This document shows positions 4,256-5,643 of a stretch of 5,643 nt of DNA, one piece after another. The stretch is from an uncultured Akkermansia sp. (lineage in GTDB: Bacteria; Verrucomicrobiota; Verrucomicrobiia; Verrucomicrobiales; Akkermansiaceae). The stretch's first letter is position 1. The number at the start of each line of letters is the position of its first letter. The translations under genes were made by a program, and so were the position numbers. The notes beneath the pieces were generated by a model, which saw only the letters and a program-made list of their open reading frames with translations, had not been told where the DNA came from and made no database searches. The stretch covers positions 1-5,643 of the forward strand of contig CAAFXA010000312.1 in NCBI GenBank assembly GCA_900766865.1, written 5' to 3'.

Positions 4256-5377
4256 ATGCCAACCGTCAATCTGTCACTCGGTGCACGTTCCTATCAGGTG
4301 CATGTGGAAAACAACTCGCTGGACAGCGTGGGATACCTCGCAGGACGCATGCGCCTGAGCGGTAAGGCAGCCGTCATCAGCGACAGCAACGTGTACCCCC
4401 TGTACGGCGAGAAGGTGATTCAAAGTCTGGTAGATGCAGGCTTCAGCACATCCCTGCATGTATTTGAGGCAGGAGAACAGAGCAAAAACCTGAGCACCGT
4501 AGAGCAAATTACCAACGAAATGGTGGCAGAGGGGCACAATCGGAGCAGCTTTGTCGTGGCTCTGGGCGGCGGAGTGGTAGGTGATATGGCTGGCTTCATC
4601 GCTTCCATCTACTACCGCGGCATCCCTTTCATCCAGATTCCCACTACTGTAATGGCGCAGGTGGACAGCTCTGTAGGCGGCAAAACGGCTGTAGATATCG
4701 CCGCTGGCAAAAACCTTATCGGAGCCTTTCACCAGCCCAGACTCGTAGTGGCAGACCCACTCACCCTGCTCTCCCTGCCCCCCCGCGTCCTGCGCGAGGG
4801 TATGGCCGAGATGGTGAAACACGCAGCCATACGCCAACCAGCCATGCTGCGCACCCTGCGTCACCTGGCCAGAGAAATTGACCTGGGCTTCTCGCTGAGC
4901 ACCATCGAAAATCTGCCCGACATCATTGCAGACAACATTGCCATCAAGGCCCGCGTGGTGGAGGAAGACGAAAAAGAAACCTGCGGGGTTCGAGCATTCC
5001 TGAATCTTGGCCATACACTGGGCCATGGTATCGAAGCCAGCGTACCCTATGGCGAGCTGCTGCACGGCGAAGTTGTGAGCCTCGGGTTGCGCGGGGCCCT
5101 CTGGCTGAGCCGGAAATACTGCGGCCTGAGTGCCGCAGCCGAAAAAGAAGTGCTGGATACGCTACAGGCCCTGGAGCTTCCCCTTTCTCTGCCTGAAAAT
5201 GTGGAAGTCGAGCGTGCTCTGAAGTTCACAGCAAGCGACAAAAAGTTCAGTGGCGGCGCCATCCGCTTTGTATTGCTCCGAGCCCCGGGAACCCCCTACC
5301 TTTCCGAAGAGGTAACGGCAGAAGACCTTGCCGCAGCCATGCAACACCTCACCACCCCCATACCATCAAATTCGTAA
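4256..5377 (+). CDS. aroB: 3-dehydroquinate synthase
   Basis: A 373-residue protein and the second enzyme of the shikimate pathway. It converts DAHP to 3-dehydroquinate in the cytosol using NAD+ and a divalent metal. Family motifs appear in order: GEQSK (73-77), the NAD-binding GGGVVGD (104-110), PTTVMAQVDSSVGGKTAVD (129-147), GKNLIGAFHQP (151-161), GMAEMVKH (182-189), NLGHTLGHGIEA (250-261) and LLHGE (268-272). The likely metal ligands Glu185, His253 and His270 are all present, as is the basic residue Lys143. Length is normal for bacterial AroB, and the N-terminus (VNLSLGARSYQVHV) aligns with the typical start. ATG 4256 is therefore well supported although no Shine-Dalgarno precedes it. It has its own promoter and is followed closely by an aminopeptidase gene. 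A run of seven C (4778-4784) lies inside but the frame is intact. Confidence 0.97.
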   Translation: MPTVNLSLGARSYQVHVENNSLDSVGYLAGRMRLSGKAAVISDSNVYPLYGEKVIQSLVDAGFSTSLHVFEAGEQSKNLSTVEQITNEMVAEGHNRSSFVVALGGGVVGDMAGFIASIYYRGIPFIQIPTTVMAQVDSSVGGKTAVDIAAGKNLIGAFHQPRLVVADPLTLLSLPPRVLREGMAEMVKHAAIRQPAMLRTLRHLAREIDLGFSLSTIENLPDIIADNIAIKARVVEEDEKETCGVRAFLNLGHTLGHGIEASVPYGELLHGEVVSLGLRGALWLSRKYCGLSAAAEKEVLDTLQALELPLSLPENVEVERALKFTASDKKFSGGAIRFVLLRAPGTPYLSEEVTAEDLAAAMQHLTTPIPSNS

Positions 5378-5390
5378 CTCGTAATTCACC
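5370..5390 (+). repeat. 7-bp tandem units linking aroB to the next gene
   Basis: Three 7-bp units, ATTCGTA, ACTCGTA and ATTCACC, run without gaps from the aroB stop region up to the next ATG. The second differs from the first at one base and the third is degenerate. The repeat supplies the aroB TAA (5375-5377) and fills the 13-bp spacer, which has no Shine-Dalgarno. Confidence 0.5.
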
Positions 5391-5643
5391 ATGACTGACC
5401 CCCGAACAACACAACTCGCCAAGAATCTCGTGTCCCACTCCTGCCGCGTGCAGCCGGGTGAGCACGTTCTGCTGGAGATAATCGATGCCCCGGATGAAAT
5501 CGCCATCGAGCTCATCCGTGCCGTGCGCGAGGCCGGAGCCCACCCGCATATCAACCTCCGCCACGGCCGCGTGACCCGTGAGATGCTGGCCGGAGCCACC
5601 GATGAGCAGTACGAAACCATAGCCCGTATCGAGCTGGCCGAAA
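5391..5643 (+). CDS. M29-family metallo-aminopeptidase, N-terminal part only
   Basis: The first 84 codons are visible and the gene continues past the window. The opening DPRTTQLAKNLVSHSCRVQ, PGEHVLLEI and AVREAGAHPHINL match the N-terminal domain of thermophilic-type (M29, AmpS/PepS-like) aminopeptidases. These are cytosolic enzymes that trim N-terminal residues from peptides with a two-metal centre. The catalytic and metal-binding residues of the family lie in the C-terminal part, beyond the window, so activity cannot be checked here. The start follows the aroB stop by 13 bp without a visible Shine-Dalgarno. Co-transcription with aroB is likely, but no metabolic link between the two is evident. 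Confidence 0.82.
   Translation, partial: MTDPRTTQLAKNLVSHSCRVQPGEHVLLEIIDAPDEIAIELIRAVREAGAHPHINLRHGRVTREMLAGATDEQYETIARIELAE

Noticed and set aside
4778..4784. Run of seven C in aroB as a phase-variation tract.
   Set aside because: It encodes conserved-looking residues in an intact essential-pathway enzyme. Seven C is short for phase variation and common in GC-rich genes.
4274..5065. Minus-strand open frame inside aroB (263 codons).
   Set aside because: It lies entirely opposite a fully conserved AroB with all motifs intact, and its translation shows no domain pattern.

Overview
The window most likely comes from a Verrucomicrobiota chromosome, perhaps close to Akkermansia. The reasons are: a GC-rich background; a secreted protein with the beta-rich N-terminal module common in that phylum (DG...LKDA...V...SGV..L.F..LSPE...RFG); an AroB and M29 aminopeptidase pair; and several small envelope proteins without recognisable families. 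The assignment is inferred from protein style, not from a marker gene. No rRNA, tRNA, CRISPR array, transposase or phage gene was seen.

Layout, left to right. (1) At 94-651 (+) lies a visibly A/T-richer gene for a small lipoprotein of unknown function. Its stop codon shares bases with the stop of the convergent operon. (2) At 648-3165 (-) is a compact four-gene cluster. In transcription order it encodes a three-helix membrane protein with C-terminal ankyrin repeats, a secreted coiled-coil protein with a proline-rich tail, and two small single-helix membrane proteins that look like divergent tandem paralogues. Two of the three junctions are ATGA stop/start overlaps. (3) At 3166-3357 is a 192-bp non-coding stretch. 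It holds a candidate structured RNA, a hairpin followed by six U, a candidate promoter, and an 8-nt segment perfectly complementary to the Shine-Dalgarno region of the ankyrin gene. (4) At 3358-4140 (-) is a second membrane-anchored, ankyrin-like protein, predicted to have the opposite topology. (5) At 4141-4255 is a divergent promoter region. (6) At 4256-5377 (+) is aroB (3-dehydroquinate synthase). After 13 bp, built on 7-bp repeat units, comes the start of an M29-type metallo-aminopeptidase that runs off the window.

Two things stand out. First, both divergent promoters place their -10 hexamer exactly 6 bp before an ATG, so both aroB and the 3358-4140 gene look leaderless. Second, the four-gene cluster appears to encode only envelope proteins: predicted periplasmic ankyrin repeats, a secreted coiled-coil protein, and two anchored small proteins. 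It is preceded by a possible RNA switch. It is the best candidate here for an undescribed system, but its function cannot be read from sequence alone.
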